A stretch of 64,000 bases of DNA from G965220825 sp965220825 (GTDB lineage: Bacteria; Pseudomonadota; Alphaproteobacteria; UBA828), in contig OZ244839.1 in NCBI GenBank assembly GCA_965220825.1, positions 2,356,001 through 2,420,000 on the forward strand. Direction: 5' to 3'. The notes beneath the pieces are model-generated. The model searched no databases. It was given only the letters and a program-made list of their open reading frames with translations, and was not told the origin of the DNA. Position 1 is the first letter of the stretch. Every line of letters begins with the position of its first letter. Of this stretch, positions 55,044 through 63,673 are shown piece after piece. The translations under genes and the position numbers were made by a program.

Positions 55044-55251
55044 CGCCCGTTCTCCCGGAGCTGCGCGCCGCGACGGCCCGTCTGCCTCGCCTGGGTTTTC
55101 GTAAACGCAATTTGTTATAATGTCAAGATCGCGGCATTTATTTAGCTAGGAAACCATCTGTATTTGATTAATACTTTAATTTGTTTGCGCGTGTCCCACT
55201 TCCCGGCCCGTGACGGCGAACGAAGACCCGTGCCCGCGACATCGCAGGGTC
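55044..55251. promoter_or_regulatory. AT-rich upstream region of the DUF255 gene
   Basis: Between the DUF255 gene and the IS there are about 200 bp with an AT-rich core at 55095-55190. On the minus strand TTGACATTATAAC could supply a -35 for the leftward operon, but the -10 at normal spacing (TACGAA) is weak. Nothing else is seen. The segment ends in GGGTC, which is duplicated on the far side of the IS. Confidence 0.4.
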
Positions 55252-56371
55252 TGTGCAAGTTCAGACAGGTATGAGACGCGTCTCTTGAAACGGGGTTGGG
55301 GGTCTCCGAAGCTGTTGGTGTAGACACATCAACCTCGAGGAGACCCCCATGCAGGTTCTTGGCCTGCCTCGTCAGATTACACGAGGCGCCCGGCTCGCGT
55401 CGCGTCTTTGCGATGCGCAGCGTAGCGAAGCAGAGCAAAGACGCGACGCGGTGCGTCGTTGGCGCGCTGCCATGGTGGCGGGCCTGACCGCCGAGGAAGC
55501 GGCCCAAGCCATCGGCGTGTCCCGTGCCACGCTCTACCGCTGGAAGAAGCGCTCCGAGCGGTACTCCAGCCGACCGCGGAGGCTGCGAAAGCCAAACTGG
55601 TCGCGGGCTCTGGTCGCCGCCATCCGCGAGATCCGCGCCGACTACCCCATGTGGGGCAAGGCCAAGATCACCGTTCTACTGCACCGGCGCGGCTTCCAGA
55701 CCTGCGAAAGCACCGTTGGGCGCATCCTGAAGACCTTGATCGACCGCGGCGAGGTCGTCCCCGTCCCGACACTGCGGCGCAAGGCGCCACGGGCCTTGCG
55801 CCGCACCCGGCCCCATGCCCGGCGCCTGCCCAAGGGCAGAAAGCCCGCACGGCCCGGAGAAATCATCCAGATCGACACCATGACCATCAATCCCGGCCAC
55901 GGACGGCCCACCATCAAGCAGTTCACTGCAATCGACCCCATCGCCAAATGGACCTGCGCACAGGCCTGGCGACGCGCAACGGCCCATAACGCCGCCCAAT
56001 TCCTCGACAAGCTCCAGGACGACATGCCCTTCCCCGTCAAGGCCATCCAGATCGACGGCGGCGCCGAGTTCAAGGCAAGCTTCGAAACCGAATGCCAAAG
56101 GCGCGGCATCAATCTCTGGGAGCTGCCGCCCCGATCCCCTGAACTCAACGGTCATGTCGAACGCAGCAACGGCACATGGCGCTATGAGTTCCATGCCTCC
56201 TGGGAGCTCCCCGACGACCTCGAAGGCCTCAACCGATGGATCGACGCCTTCGCCGACGAGTTCAATACCATCAGACCCAACCAGGCCCTTGGCGGACAAA
56301 CACCGGCCGAATACCTTGACAACCTGACAGCAGAAGAAACCACAGCGTCTCAAACGTCCTGAACGAGGACA
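55252..56371 (+). mobile_element. Complete IS481-family insertion sequence
   Basis: This 1120-bp element has imperfect terminal inverted repeats. The left end reads TGTGCAAGTTCAGACAGG and the right end, in reverse complement, TGTCCTCGTTCAGGACG; both then run into GAGACGC. It is flanked by a direct repeat GGGTC at 55247-55251 and 56372-56376, a 5-bp target duplication that shows a fairly recent insertion. It carries one transposase gene. Its ends match those of the short elements at 826, 10855 and 42961, so it is a likely source of the enzyme that moved them. Closing the insertion restores a sequence similar to one arm of the 73-88-bp inverted repeat. Confidence 0.88.
55349..56362 (+). CDS. 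IS481-family DDE transposase
   Basis: This 337-aa transposase has an N-terminal helix-turn-helix (LTAEEAAQAIGVSRATLYRWKK) followed by an rve-type catalytic core. The acidic triad is in IIQIDTMTI, in IQIDGGAEFKASFE and in SPELNGHVERSNGTWRYEF. The tail FNTIRPNQALGGQTPAEYL is the usual IS481 ending. It is intact, so the element may be active. The ATG at 55349 follows GAGGAGACCCCC. The stop is 9 bp before the right end of the IS. Confidence 0.93.
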   Translation: MQVLGLPRQITRGARLASRLCDAQRSEAEQRRDAVRRWRAAMVAGLTAEEAAQAIGVSRATLYRWKKRSERYSSRPRRLRKPNWSRALVAAIREIRADYPMWGKAKITVLLHRRGFQTCESTVGRILKTLIDRGEVVPVPTLRRKAPRALRRTRPHARRLPKGRKPARPGEIIQIDTMTINPGHGRPTIKQFTAIDPIAKWTCAQAWRRATAHNAAQFLDKLQDDMPFPVKAIQIDGGAEFKASFETECQRRGINLWELPPRSPELNGHVERSNGTWRYEFHASWELPDDLEGLNRWIDAFADEFNTIRPNQALGGQTPAEYLDNLTAEETTASQTS

Positions 56372-56430
56372 GGGTCTGGAGGCCCGGGCGCCGAAACGCT
56401 ATGCTCCGCAACCTGCGTGGAGGAACCGCC

Positions 56431-56682
56431 ATGAAGGTGAAGATCGAGATCGACTGCTCGCCCGAGGAAGCCCGCGCCTTCTTCGGGATGCCGGATCTGA
56501 CGACGGTCCACGAAGCCATGGCGCGGGGGCTCGAGGATCGCGTGGCCGAGGCCGTCGGGACGATCGACCCCGAGACCCTTCTCAAGACCTGGCTTCCGGA
56601 AGGGCTGAAGGGCTTCGAAGCCATGCAGAAGGCCTTCTGGGAAGGGTTTTCCGAGAAGGCTGGCGGCGGGAAGACCGAATGA
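56431..56682 (+). CDS. Small conserved protein, DUF6489-like
   Basis: This 83-aa soluble protein opens MKVKIEIDCSPEEARAFFGMPD and ends in a helical amphipathic part (LLKTWLPEGLKGFEAMQKAFWEGF). This pattern is common upstream of mnmE in alphaproteobacteria and corresponds, as far as I recall, to DUF6489. The role is unknown; an association with phasin-like or membrane-surface proteins is only a guess. The ATG at 56431 follows GTGGAGGAACC. The gene overlaps the next by 4 bp. The IS sits only 60 bp upstream and may influence its expression. Confidence 0.75.
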   Translation: MKVKIEIDCSPEEARAFFGMPDLTTVHEAMARGLEDRVAEAVGTIDPETLLKTWLPEGLKGFEAMQKAFWEGFSEKAGGGKTE

Positions 56683-57080
56683 GCAAGGGCCCTTCGGCGC
56701 CAGGGGACCCGCCGCCCTATTACCGCCGCCACGCCTTTTGCTGCGTGAACGCCCGCGCGGCGGATCATCCCCGCGGCTCTTGCAGCGCCAAGGGCGCGGT
56801 CAAGCTGCGGGCCCACATGAAGGCGCGGGCGAAGCAGCGGGGCCTGCACGATGTGCGCGTGAATGCGAGCCAGTGCCTCGACCGCTGCGAGTTCGGACCC
56901 ACCGTCGTCATCTATCCCGAAGGCGTTTGGTACAGCGTTCGCACCCTGGAGGATGTGGACGAGATCGTCGAGACGCACCTTGTCCGGGGTGGCCGGGTCC
57001 GTCGGCTGATGCTGCACCCGGACCAGCCCTTCCCCGAGGACGGGCCCAGGGCGCCCGAGCGCCTCGAGACCGGGGGTTGA
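56679..57080 (+). CDS. Thioredoxin-like [2Fe-2S] ferredoxin domain protein
   Basis: This 133-aa protein has the small ferredoxin fold found in the NuoE-like and shethna-type (2Fe-2S) family. Cysteines are at 21, 22, 35, 66 and 70 in HAFCCVNARAADH, PRGSCSAKGA and ASQCLDRCEFGPTVVIYPEG, of which four should bind the cluster. The C-terminal YPEGVWYSVRTLEDVDEIVETHL is typical. Its role is probably small-scale electron transfer; the partner is unknown. It overlaps both its neighbours by 4 bp, tying it to mnmE in one operon. Confidence 0.87.
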   Translation: MSKGPSAPGDPPPYYRRHAFCCVNARAADHPRGSCSAKGAVKLRAHMKARAKQRGLHDVRVNASQCLDRCEFGPTVVIYPEGVWYSVRTLEDVDEIVETHLVRGGRVRRLMLHPDQPFPEDGPRAPERLETGG

Positions 57081-58435
57081 GGCCGGCCGCCCAGCCACCA
57101 GGCGCGCGGGATACGATCTTCGCGCTTTCCAGCGCGGCGGGGCGGGCCGCCATCGCCGTGGTCCGGGTTTCGGGACCGGCGGCGGAGAGCGCGGCCGCGA
57201 GGCTTACCGCCGCCCCCCTGCCCGCGCCACGCCACGCCGCCCTGCGCCGCTTCCGCGAGCCCGAGACGGGCGCGCCCATCGACGAGGGCCTGCTGCTCCG
57301 CTTCGCCGCGCCCGAGTCCGCCACCGGCGAGGACCTGGTGGAGTTCCATATCCATGGCGGACCCGCCGTCGTCTCCGCTCTGCTCGATGCGCTGGCGGCA
57401 CTGCCGGGCCTCAAGCCGGCGGAGCCCGGCGCGTTCACCCGGCGCGCATTCGAGGTCGGACTCCTGGACCTCACCGAGGCGGAAGGCATCGCCGACCTCA
57501 TAGAGGCGGAGACGGAGGCCCAGCGGATCCAGGCGCAGCGCCAGTCCGGCGGCGCGCTCCACCGGCTCTATGACGGCTGGCGGGCGCGCCTCCTCGCGCT
57601 TACGGCCGCACTGGAAGCCACCCTCGACTTCTCCGACCAGGACCTGCCGGACGACGCGGCATCGGCGCTCGGCCCCGGGATCGCCGGGCTTGTCGACGAG
57701 ATCGCCGCCCATCTCGACGATTCCCGCCGCGGCGAGCGGCTGCGCGAGGGGTTTTCTATTGCCATTCTGGGCGCGCCCAATGCGGGCAAGTCGAGCCTCC
57801 TCAACCGCCTCTCCGGCCGCGATGCGGCAATCGTCTCCGCCCATGCCGGCACCACGCGGGACGTGATCGAGGTCCGCATGGACCTGGGCGGCTGGCCTGT
57901 CACGCTCGCGGACACCGCGGGCATCGGTGCGCCCCGCGGCGCGATCGAGGCGGAGGGGGTGCGCCGGGCCGAGGCCCGTGCCGAGAGCGCGGACCTCAAG
58001 CTCGTCATCCTGGACGGTGCGCGCTGGCCCGCGCTCGACGGCCGCAGCCTCGCCCTTGCCGACCATGCGGCCCTGCTGGTGCTGAACAAGAGCGACCTCC
58101 TCCCGCCGCCGCTCCCCGTCGAGGCCGCCGGGCGCGCGCTGCTGGCGGTCTCCTGCAAGACCGGCGACGGCATCGACGGTCTGCTGGAGGCCGTCGCCAC
58201 GACTGTGGAGGAGCACTACCCCGCGCTGGCCGAACCCGCGCTCACCCGCGCGCGGCATCGGCAGGCTCTCACCGAGTGCCTGGAGTCCCTCAGGCGCGCC
58301 GCGGCGAGCCCGGCGGACGAGCGTGCCGCCGAAGAGCTGCGGCTTGCCGCCCGGGCGCTCGGGCGCATCACCGGCCGGGTGGATGTCGAAGACATGCTCG
58401 ACATCGTCTTCCGCGAATTCTGCATCGGAAAGTGA
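57077..58435 (+). CDS. mnmE: tRNA uridine-5-carboxymethylaminomethyl modification GTPase MnmE
   Basis: This 452-aa GTPase works with MnmG to modify the wobble uridine of several tRNAs. Its N-terminal formyl-THF-binding domain opens ARDTIFALSSAAGRAAIAVVRVSGPA. The G domain has GAPNAGKSSLLN at 232-243, the switch region TTRDVIEV, DTAGI and NKSD. The C-terminus ends FCIGK at 448-452 with the functional cysteine. The best start is a TTG at 57077-57079, overlapping the preceding stop codon (TTGA). No ATG fits the conserved N-terminus. Confidence 0.93.
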   Translation: MRPAAQPPGARDTIFALSSAAGRAAIAVVRVSGPAAESAAARLTAAPLPAPRHAALRRFREPETGAPIDEGLLLRFAAPESATGEDLVEFHIHGGPAVVSALLDALAALPGLKPAEPGAFTRRAFEVGLLDLTEAEGIADLIEAETEAQRIQAQRQSGGALHRLYDGWRARLLALTAALEATLDFSDQDLPDDAASALGPGIAGLVDEIAAHLDDSRRGERLREGFSIAILGAPNAGKSSLLNRLSGRDAAIVSAHAGTTRDVIEVRMDLGGWPVTLADTAGIGAPRGAIEAEGVRRAEARAESADLKLVILDGARWPALDGRSLALADHAALLVLNKSDLLPPPLPVEAAGRALLAVSCKTGDGIDGLLEAVATTVEEHYPALAEPALTRARHRQALTECLESLRRAAASPADERAAEELRLAARALGRITGRVDVEDMLDIVFREFCIGK

Positions 58436-58462
58436 GACCACCGGCCGGGCGCGAACCTCGGC

Positions 58463-58468
58463 TATAAT
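58463..58468 (+). promoter_or_regulatory. Possible -10 element upstream of mnmG
   Basis: A perfect TATAAT lies in the 70-bp gap between mnmE and mnmG, about 38 bp before the mnmG start. No good -35 is seen at 16-18 bp upstream, so the assignment is weak. Confidence 0.3.
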
Positions 58469-58505
58469 CGCGATCCGGGCCGGGGCCGCACGTTCGGAGG
58501 GCGTG

Positions 58506-60368
58506 ATGGACGTAATCGTGATCGGGGGCGGGCATGCGGGCTGCGAGGCGGCGGCGGCGGCGGCGCGCGTCGGCGCGAAGACGCTGCTGCTCACCCAGAA
58601 GCGTGCGACCATCGGCGCCATGTCCTGCAATCCGGCCATCGGCGGGCTGGCCAAGGGCACGCTGGTGCGCGAGGTGGACGCGCTCGACGGCCTCATGGCG
58701 CGCGCGGCCGATGCGGCCGGCATCCAGTTCCGCGTGCTCAATGCGAGCAAGGGGCCCGCGGTGCGGGGCCCCCGGGCGCAGCAGGACAGGGCGCTCTATC
58801 GGGCGGCCATGCAGGCGGCACTCGCCGCCCAGCCCAATCTGACGATCCGGGAAGGCACCGCGGAAGACCTGATCCTGGAGACCGGCCCCGGCGGGCGGCC
58901 GCGGGTTGCGGGTGTCGTCCTCCCCGACGGCTCGACGCTCGCAGCCGGACGCGTGGTGCTCACGACCGGAACCTTCCTGCGCGGCCTGATCCATATCGGG
59001 GGCGCGCGCTTCCCGGCCGGGCGCGCGGGCGATGCGCCGGCAACCGGCCTCGCCGAGACCCTGGAACGTCTGGGCTTTCGGCTCGGGCGGCTGAAGACCG
59101 GCACGCCGCCCCGCCTCGACGGGCGCACCATCGACTGGGCGGGCCTGGACCGGCAGGAGGGCGACCGGCCGCCGCGGCCGTTCTCCTTCATGACGGGCGC
59201 CATCGCGCGCGACCAGATCCCTTGTCACGTGACGGCGACGGGGCCCGAGGGCCATGCCGTCATCCGCCGCAACCTCGCCCGTTCGCCGATCTATTCCGGG
59301 GCGATCGACAGCCGGGGCCCGCGCTATTGCCCATCCATCGAAGACAAGGTGGTCCGCTTCGCGGACCGCGAGTCCCACCGCATCTTCCTGGAACCCGAAG
59401 GCCTCGACGACGACACGGTGTACCCCAACGGAATTTCCACGGCCCTGCCCGAAGAGGTCCAGGCGGCGCTAGTGGCGAGTATTCCGGGGCTCGAACATGC
59501 CGCGATCCTGCGGCCCGGCTACGCCATCGAGTACGACCATGTGGACCCGCGCGAGCTGGACCAGAGCCTGGAATGCAGCCGTGTCGCCGGGCTCTATCTC
59601 GCCGGACAGATCAACGGCACCACGGGCTACGAGGAGGCCGCGGCGCAGGGTGTCGTGGCCGGCATCAACGCCGCACGCACGGCGTCCGGGAGTGCGCCGC
59701 TGGTGCTGGACCGTGCCGACGCCTATATCGGCGTGCTGGTCGACGACCTGGTGACCCAAGGCGTGAGCGAGCCCTACCGCATGTTCTCCTCGCGGGCGGA
59801 ATACCGGTTGCGGCTCCGCCCGGACAATGCGGACCGGCGGCTCACCGGGCGCGGCATTGCCGCGGGCGCCGTGGGCGGAGCGCGGGCGGCGCGCTTCCTC
59901 GAGAAGGCGCGGGCGCTGGGGCGGGCCGAGCGGCAGTTGGCCGCGCTGTCCGCAAGCCCGGACGCGTTGCGGCGCAACGGGATTGCGGCGAACCGTGACG
60001 GACGCCGGCGAAGCGCCGACCGGCTTCTCGGCTATCCGGGACTGAATCTGTCGCGCCTCGCCGCCCTCTGGCCCGCACTGCGGTCGCTGGACGGCGAACT
60101 GGCGGAGGCCCTGGAAACCGACGCCCACTATGCGGGCTATGCGGAACGCCAGGAGGCGGACATCGCCGCATTCCGGCGGGACGAGGCGCTGTGCCTTCCG
60201 GCGGACCTGGATTTCGACCGCATCGGCGGGCTCTCCCTCGAGATGCGCGAGCGGCTCTCGGCCGCGCGGCCCGCGAGCCTGGGCGCGGCGGGACGCCTGC
60301 CGGGAATCACGCCGGCCGCGCTCACCGCACTGCTCGCCCACACCCGCCGCCGAGAGAGCCGCCCGTAG
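58506..60368 (+). CDS. mnmG: tRNA uridine-5-carboxymethylaminomethyl modification enzyme MnmG (GidA)
   Basis: This 620-aa FAD enzyme partners MnmE. The FAD-binding motif VIVIGGGHAGCEAA is at about 3-16. SCNPAIGGLAKGTLVREVDALDG, the signature GTFLRGLIHIG, and the second motif AGQINGTTGYEEAAAQG are family hallmarks. The C-terminal helical domain binds MnmE and tRNA. The ATG at 58506 is used; a GTG directly before it is also in frame. It lies in the mnmE-mnmG-rsmG-parA-parB cluster. Confidence 0.96.
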   Translation: MDVIVIGGGHAGCEAAAAAARVGAKTLLLTQKRATIGAMSCNPAIGGLAKGTLVREVDALDGLMARAADAAGIQFRVLNASKGPAVRGPRAQQDRALYRAAMQAALAAQPNLTIREGTAEDLILETGPGGRPRVAGVVLPDGSTLAAGRVVLTTGTFLRGLIHIGGARFPAGRAGDAPATGLAETLERLGFRLGRLKTGTPPRLDGRTIDWAGLDRQEGDRPPRPFSFMTGAIARDQIPCHVTATGPEGHAVIRRNLARSPIYSGAIDSRGPRYCPSIEDKVVRFADRESHRIFLEPEGLDDDTVYPNGISTALPEEVQAALVASIPGLEHAAILRPGYAIEYDHVDPRELDQSLECSRVAGLYLAGQINGTTGYEEAAAQGVVAGINAARTASGSAPLVLDRADAYIGVLVDDLVTQGVSEPYRMFSSRAEYRLRLRPDNADRRLTGRGIAAGAVGGARAARFLEKARALGRAERQLAALSASPDALRRNGIAANRDGRRRSADRLLGYPGLNLSRLAALWPALRSLDGELAEALETDAHYAGYAERQEADIAAFRRDEALCLPADLDFDRIGGLSLEMRERLSAARPASLGAAGRLPGITPAALTALLAHTRRRESRP

Positions 60369-60375
60369 GGCCTCC

Positions 60376-60993
60376 ATGGATCCCGGTGTGGCATTCCGCC
60401 GCAATGTTTCACGTGAAACACGGGCGCGGCTGCAACGCTACGAGACCCTCCTGCTGCGTTGGCAGGCGCGCACCAATCTGATCGCGCCCTCCTCCGTCCC
60501 GTCGCTCTGGACCCGGCATTTCCTGGATTCCGCCCAGCTCGCGCCGCTCCTGCCGGCGGACCGGAACGCCCATATCGTGGACGCGGGCAGCGGCGCGGGC
60601 TTTCCGGGCCTGGTTCTCGGCATCCTGGAACGCCGCCGGATCACCCTGGTGGAGGCCAACGGCAGGCGCTGCGCCTTCCTCCGGGAAGCCGCCCGCACAG
60701 CCGGCGCCGAGGTCGCCGTGGTACAGAGCCGGCTGGAGGCGCCCGCGCTCCGCCGCCGCCTGGCCCCGGTCGACACGGTGGTGGCGCGGGCCTGCGCGCG
60801 GCTGGACCGGCTTCTGGAACTCGTCTTCCATATTCTCGAGCCGCACAGCTATTGTATATTCCCGAAGGGAAGGACTTATTCCATGGAATTGGACGCCGCC
60901 CGGCGCGACTGGCGTTTCGAGGCGAATGTGCTGCCAAGCCAGACGGACGCTCATGAGCGGATCCTGCGCCTCAGCCATGTCGCCCGGCGCTGA
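60376..60993 (+). CDS. rsmG: 16S rRNA (guanine-527-N7)-methyltransferase RsmG (GidB)
   Basis: This 205-aa SAM-dependent methyltransferase has TRARLQRYETLLLRWQARTNLIAPSS in the N-terminal helical part, the SAM-binding loop VDAGSGAGFPG at 68-78, and VEANGRRCAFLREAAR. It methylates G527 of 16S rRNA; loss gives low-level streptomycin resistance in several bacteria. Codons for NVSRET (10-15) contain a perfect parS site. The gene starts 7 bp after mnmG and its end overlaps parA. Confidence 0.94.
   Translation: MDPGVAFRRNVSRETRARLQRYETLLLRWQARTNLIAPSSVPSLWTRHFLDSAQLAPLLPADRNAHIVDAGSGAGFPGLVLGILERRRITLVEANGRRCAFLREAARTAGAEVAVVQSRLEAPALRRRLAPVDTVVARACARLDRLLELVFHILEPHSYCIFPKGRTYSMELDAARRDWRFEANVLPSQTDAHERILRLSHVARR
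60405..60420. promoter_or_regulatory. parS centromere site (ParB binding)
   Basis: TGTTTCACGTGAAACA, the exact 16-bp consensus palindrome, is at this position within the start of rsmG. ParB encoded 1.4 kb downstream should load here and spread to form the partition complex. Confidence 0.95.
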
Positions 60994-61795
60994 CGGACCC
61001 GCACCAGCGGCCGGTGCGTCCCGCATCCTGGCCGTCGCCAATCAGAAAGGCGGCGTGGGGAAGACCACCACCGCCGTCAATCTGGGCACGGCACTCGCAG
61101 CGACCGGCCGCCATGTTCTGATCGTCGACCTGGACCCCCAGGGCAACGCCAGCACGGGCCTCGGGGTCGACATCGCCCGGCGGGCACCGGGAAGCTACGG
61201 CCTGCTTCAGGGCGAACGGCTCGCCGAGACACGCAGGGAGACGGCCGTCCCCGGCCTCACCATCGTGCCGGCGACGACGGACCTGGCGGCGGCGGAACTC
61301 GAGCTCTCGGCCGGTGCGCGCCGCCGTCACCGCCTCCGCGATGCGCTGGCCGACAGCGGCGGCGCGGATTACGTCCTCATCGACTGCCCGCCCGCCCTCG
61401 GAATGCTGACGGTAAACGCGCTGGTTGCCGCCGACGCCGTGCTCGTGCCCCTTCAGTGCGAGTTCTATGCTCTCGAAGGGCTCAGCCATCTGCTGGACCT
61501 GATCGAGCGCGTTCGCGCCGGGCTCAACCCGTCGCTGCGGATTCAGGGGATCGTTCTCACCATGTACGACAAGCGCAACAATCTCGCGATCCAGGTCCAG
61601 AACGACGTGCGGGCGCATCTGGGTGACACGGTCTACGACACCGTCATTCCGCGCAATGTCCGGGTCTCGGAAGCACCCTCCTTCGGTGTCCCGGTCATGC
61701 TTCACGATGTGCGCTGCGCGGGCGCCCAGGCCTATGCGCATCTCGCCGGCGAGCTGCTGCGCCGCGAGCGGAAGCGGGAAGGAGAAGCGCGATGA
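60953..61795 (+). CDS. parA: Chromosome partitioning ATPase ParA (Soj)
   Basis: This 280-aa Walker-type ATPase moves the ParB-parS complex over the nucleoid. The deviant Walker A motif NQKGGVGKTTTAVNLG is at about 30-45, with IVDLDPQGNASTGLG and VLIDCPPALGMLTVNAL following. Two in-frame starts fit: the ATG at 60953, which has GACGGACG upstream and is used here, and the ATG at 60977. Either overlaps the rsmG end (by 41 or 17 bp). parB overlaps its stop by 4 bp. Confidence 0.93.
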   Translation: MSGSCASAMSPGADGPAPAAGASRILAVANQKGGVGKTTTAVNLGTALAATGRHVLIVDLDPQGNASTGLGVDIARRAPGSYGLLQGERLAETRRETAVPGLTIVPATTDLAAAELELSAGARRRHRLRDALADSGGADYVLIDCPPALGMLTVNALVAADAVLVPLQCEFYALEGLSHLLDLIERVRAGLNPSLRIQGIVLTMYDKRNNLAIQVQNDVRAHLGDTVYDTVIPRNVRVSEAPSFGVPVMLHDVRCAGAQAYAHLAGELLRRERKREGEAR

Positions 61796-62679
61796 CGGCG
61801 GATCCCCGTAACCCGCCCCGCGCCCTGGGAAAGGGCCTGGCGGCGTTGCTCGGCGAAAGCGCCGCGCCGGCGGTGCAGGACGCGGGCGAGGGCATGCTGC
61901 GCACCCTGCCCATCGCCCATATCGTGCCGCACCCCCTTCAGCCGCGACAACGCTTCGACGAGGCGGAAATCGCGAGCCTCGCGGCATCGATCCGCGAAAA
62001 GGGGATCGTACAGCCGCTGATGGTGCGGCCCGCCGGCGACGGCGAGAATTACCAGATCGTCGCCGGCGAACGGCGCTGGCGGGCGGCCCAGCGTATCGGC
62101 CTCCACGAGGTGCCGGTGGTGGTGCGCCGGGTCTCCGATTCCGAAAGCCTGGAAATCGCCCTGGTGGAAAACCTCCAGCGGCGGGATCTGGGCCCGCTCG
62201 AGGAAGCGGCGGCCTACCGCCGGCTCATCCGGGAGTTCGACCACCGGCAGGAGGATGTGGCCGCCGCCCTGGGGAAATCCCGCAGCCATGTGGCCAACAC
62301 GATCCGCCTGCTGGAGCTGCCCGCGCCTGTCCGCGAACTCATCGGCGCGGGCACGCTGAGCGCGGGCCACGGGCGGGCGCTGCTGGCGGCGCGGGACCCG
62401 GCGGCTTGCGCCCGGGACGTGGTGCGCCGGGGGCTCACGGTGCGCCAGACCGAAGAACTGGCCCGCCGCAAGGAGACGCGCCGGGTCCGACGCACCGGCC
62501 CGGCGGCCTTGAGTGTCGACCTCAAGGCCCTGCAAGAAGCGATCCGCCGAGCGACCGGGCTCGAAACGGCCATCCAGCCCCGCGGCGAAGGCGGCCGCAT
62601 CACCATCGCCTACCGGACGCCCGAACAGCTCGAGGCCCTCGCCGCGCGCTTGCGCGCACCCGCCGGGCCGCCGCCATGA
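61792..62679 (+). CDS. parB: Chromosome partitioning protein ParB (Spo0J)
   Basis: This 295-aa CTP-dependent parS-binding protein opens ALGKGLAALLGE, a region that contacts ParA. It continues with PHPLQPRQRFDEAEIASLAASI, the CTP-binding and loading motif GERRWRA at 92-98, and a helix-turn-helix within EDVAAALGKSRSHVANTIRLLELP. The C-terminal dimerisation domain ends LEALAARLRAP. The start ATG at 61792 overlaps the parA stop (ATGA). Confidence 0.95.
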   Translation: MTADPRNPPRALGKGLAALLGESAAPAVQDAGEGMLRTLPIAHIVPHPLQPRQRFDEAEIASLAASIREKGIVQPLMVRPAGDGENYQIVAGERRWRAAQRIGLHEVPVVVRRVSDSESLEIALVENLQRRDLGPLEEAAAYRRLIREFDHRQEDVAAALGKSRSHVANTIRLLELPAPVRELIGAGTLSAGHGRALLAARDPAACARDVVRRGLTVRQTEELARRKETRRVRRTGPAALSVDLKALQEAIRRATGLETAIQPRGEGGRITIAYRTPEQLEALAARLRAPAGPPP

Positions 62680-62833
62680 GCCCTTGCGCGCGCCGCGATC
62701 GCATCCTTTTACACATAAAGAGTCGATGCCGGCAATGAAACTATAGTTGTTTTTATTAATAAATAGGCATTTGTATTTTACACATATTGTCTTGGGAGCG
62801 CGACGGGACGGCAGGAGAGCGGAAGGGAACGCC
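62680..62833 (+). promoter_or_regulatory. AT-rich promoter region of 4-pyridoxolactonase gene with 11-bp direct repeats
   Basis: After parB the sequence turns strongly AT-rich from about 62705 to 62795, unlike its surroundings. TTTTACACATA occurs twice, at 62707-62717 and 62776-62786, 69 bp apart. These are candidate sites for a regulator, for example a MocR/PdxR-type protein responding to vitamin B6 compounds, but that is inference. A clear -35/-10 pair was not identified. Confidence 0.5.
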
Positions 62834-63652
62834 ATGAAGAAAACCCGGGTCTTCATCCTCGACGGCGGGACGCTGGTGATCGACGGCTTCCACATCCATT
62901 GGAACCGGGGCCCCGCCGGCGAGGTGCGCTTCCCCGTCTATTGCGTGCTCATCGACCATGCGGACGGGCTCTATCTGTTCGACACCGGCTATGACTGCGC
63001 CCATGTGGAGGCCGTCCTCCCTTTCGAGAAACCGCTGCAGACGGCGAAACAGACGCTGGTGGGCGCGCTCGCGGTGGCGGGCTTCCGCCCCGAGGACGTG
63101 AACTACGCCATCAACTCCCACTACCATTTCGACCATTGCGGCGGAAACAAGCATCTGCGCGAGGCCTGCACCCTGTGCCATGCGCTGGAATTCGCCCAGT
63201 GCGGGGCGCCTGAACCCTTTGAAATGCTGGGCTATTCGGACCTGAGCTTCCACCCGGACCTCCAGCGCGCCCGGCTGCGCCGCGAGGGAAAGGAAGTCCC
63301 CGCCGACCCCGAATCGGATATCTGGACGCCGCGGGTGGAACTGCTCGGCGGCGACCAGGAAATCGCCAAGGGGCTCCACTTGATCGAGACGCCCGGCCAC
63401 ACGGCGGGTCATTACAGCCTTCTGGTGGAGCTTGCGGACCGGCGGCCCATGCTTTTCACGGCAGACGCCGCCTACACCCGCAAGGGGTTCGACCAGGAGA
63501 TCATCCCGAGCTTCCACCTGGACCCGGTGAACGCCACGGCCTCCATCCGCCGGCTCAAGGATATCGCTCTCGAGCGGGATGCGGAGGTCTTTGTGAGCCA
63601 TGACAGCGAGCAGTTCGCCCGCTACGCCATTGCGCCGGCCTTCTACGTCTGA
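62834..63652 (+). CDS. 4-pyridoxolactonase (metallo-beta-lactamase fold)
   Basis: This 272-aa zinc hydrolase matches the Mesorhizobium 4-pyridoxolactonase closely in my recollection: VFILDGGTLVIDGFHIHWNR, GEVRFPVYCVLIDHADG and VLPFEKPLQT. The zinc motif is HYHFDH (H96, H98, D100, H101), and later ligands are in ETPGHTAGHYSL and FTADAAYTRKG. It opens the lactone ring of 4-pyridoxolactone to give 4-pyridoxate in vitamin B6 degradation. AHL lactonases share the fold. The pyridoxamine-pyruvate transaminase-like gene next to it, convergent, favours the B6 role. The ATG at 62834 follows GGAAGGGAAC. Confidence 0.87.
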   Translation: MKKTRVFILDGGTLVIDGFHIHWNRGPAGEVRFPVYCVLIDHADGLYLFDTGYDCAHVEAVLPFEKPLQTAKQTLVGALAVAGFRPEDVNYAINSHYHFDHCGGNKHLREACTLCHALEFAQCGAPEPFEMLGYSDLSFHPDLQRARLRREGKEVPADPESDIWTPRVELLGGDQEIAKGLHLIETPGHTAGHYSLLVELADRRPMLFTADAAYTRKGFDQEIIPSFHLDPVNATASIRRLKDIALERDAEVFVSHDSEQFARYAIAPAFYV

Positions 63653-63673
63653 CTGCGGCGCGCCCGCGTCCGC

